DNA of 64,000 nt from Altibacter lentus (GTDB lineage: Bacteria > Bacteroidota > Bacteroidia > Flavobacteriales > Flavobacteriaceae), in assembly GCF_000746845.1 (NCBI RefSeq), contig NZ_KN050846.1, positions 2,682,963 through 2,746,962 of the forward strand, given 5' to 3'. A program made the position numbers and the translations under genes. Below are positions 63,125 through 64,000 of the stretch, in pieces. The first letter of the stretch is position 1; the number at the start of each line of letters is the position of its first letter. The notes below the pieces were generated by a model. It was not told the origin of the DNA. It saw only the letters and a program-made list of their open reading frames with translations, and made no database searches.

Positions 63125-64000
63125 ATGGAGAACAAAAAAGAATTGAGAAATTGGCTGGATGCTTTTAAGCTAAGTCATCCTTTGGTCATCGCCGGTCCTT
63201 GTAGCGCCGAAACTGAAGCACAGGTGCTAAAGATAGCCCATGAGCTTAAAGAAACCGATACTACGGTGCTGCGTGCCGGGATCTGGAAACCTCGAACAAG
63301 ACCGGGAAATTTTGAAGGAGTGGGTGCTTTGGGATTAAAATGGTTACAACGCGCCAAAGAAGAAACAGGTCTATTGACCACTACCGAAGTTGCCAATGCA
63401 AATCATGTGGACCTCGCGCTGGCACATGATATTGATATTTTGTGGGTAGGTGCCCGAACGACGGTCTCTCCATTCATGGTGCAGGAGATCGCCGATGCAT
63501 TGCAGGGAACCGATAAGACGGTTCTTATAAAAAACCCTGTAAACCCTGATCTCGCCTTATGGCTGGGAGCGGTAGAGCGTTTTTATAAAGCAGGGGTGAA
63601 GAATCTGGGTGTGATCCACCGCGGCTTCTCGACTTACGAAAAGACACGCTACCGGAATAATCCGGAATGGCAGATACCTATCGATCTTCAAAATAGGTTT
63701 CCCGATCTGCCTTTGATCTTGGATCCCTCACATATTGCAGGGAGACGGGACATTATCTTCGATCTTTGCCAAACCGCATTGGATCTCAACTACGACGGGC
63801 TTATGATCGAAACTCATTATGACCCTGAAAATGCATGGAGCGATGCCAAACAACAAATAACACCGGCTACTTTGGATCAAATGACGGTCGACCTTCGTAT
63901 TCGTAAAACGGAAGACGATGCGGTGGAATTCAACAACCAGTTGAATACGCTACGTACCCAAATAGACGTGATCGACAACAAATTGGTAGAAATGTTGGGG
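63125..64000 (+). CDS. Bifunctional DAHP synthase/chorismate mutase, cut by window edge
   Basis: 292 codons from the ATG at 63125-63127 to the window end. Residues about 1-265 form a KDO8P-type (AroAI-beta) DAHP synthase: HPLVIAGPCSAET, RAGIWKPRTRPGNFEG, LGVIHRGFSTYEK and LILDPSHIAGRRD with metal and substrate residues. From about residue 270 a chorismate mutase helix begins (NTLRTQIDVIDNKLVEML). It catalyses the first step of the shikimate pathway and the branch to prephenate, so aromatic amino acid feedback is expected through the mutase domain. The C-terminus is outside the window. Confidence 0.95.
   Translation, partial: MENKKELRNWLDAFKLSHPLVIAGPCSAETEAQVLKIAHELKETDTTVLRAGIWKPRTRPGNFEGVGALGLKWLQRAKEETGLLTTTEVANANHVDLALAHDIDILWVGARTTVSPFMVQEIADALQGTDKTVLIKNPVNPDLALWLGAVERFYKAGVKNLGVIHRGFSTYEKTRYRNNPEWQIPIDLQNRFPDLPLILDPSHIAGRRDIIFDLCQTALDLNYDGLMIETHYDPENAWSDAKQQITPATLDQMTVDLRIRKTEDDAVEFNNQLNTLRTQIDVIDNKLVEMLG

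Overview
The window looks like a chromosomal segment of a marine-type Flavobacteriaceae (Bacteroidota). Supporting signs are two giant secreted proteins with type IX secretion sorting domains (one type A, one type B/CHU_C followed by a PorP/SprF gene), the gliding ABC subunit GldA, a metH split into two polypeptides, a GSCFA protein, SusC-like receptor architecture, and Bacteroidota -7 promoter boxes (TAnnTTTG). I see no tRNA, rRNA or CRISPR array.

Layout. 1-234: start of a type I restriction HsdR gene running off the left edge. 235-12760: an accessory-looking stretch in which lipoproteins, a metal-type TonB receptor with a His-rich partner and small conserved proteins are separated by 0.5-1.4 kb islands built from shared repeat modules. 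One island carries a decayed IS3 element whose ends and 3-bp target duplication can be read. 12760-19155/22154: a 1,884-residue HYR-repeat T9SS cargo protein, then a PAS-rich kinase that ends after the DHp domain plus a single-domain response regulator. 22447-26704: CPA1 antiporter, era, der. 27251-31983: T9SS type B cargo and its PorP/SprF partner. 32066-35377: MerR, LemA and two TPM proteins, and an M23 peptidase. 35499-39121: alaS and a GSCFA protein.

39202-50072 is the most interesting block: a small lipoprotein, a secreted PQQ-type beta-propeller protein, a membrane protein, two secreted MORN-repeat proteins, a TPR histidine kinase, a small membrane protein, a second TPR histidine kinase interrupted by an amber codon, and a NarL-type response regulator. 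Five promoters in this block share a 16-bp palindrome-like site, consensus TANGNCANNTGCCNTA, always exactly 28 bases upstream of the TTT of the -7 box. The simplest reading is one regulon controlled by the local kinase/regulator module, including autoregulation.

50069-59099 is a methionine/SAM region: an amidase, metK on the minus strand and OsmC-metH1-metH2-metF on the plus strand, followed by an Rrf2 regulator. The metK/OsmC intergenic region carries two different SAM riboswitch classes back to back: a SAM-II-like element in the metK leader and a SAM-I (S-box) element in the met operon leader. The window closes with a threonine/serine dehydratase, a PagL-like lipid A deacylase with a GIN-domain lipoprotein, gldA, and the start of the DAHP synthase/chorismate mutase gene behind a possible attenuator.
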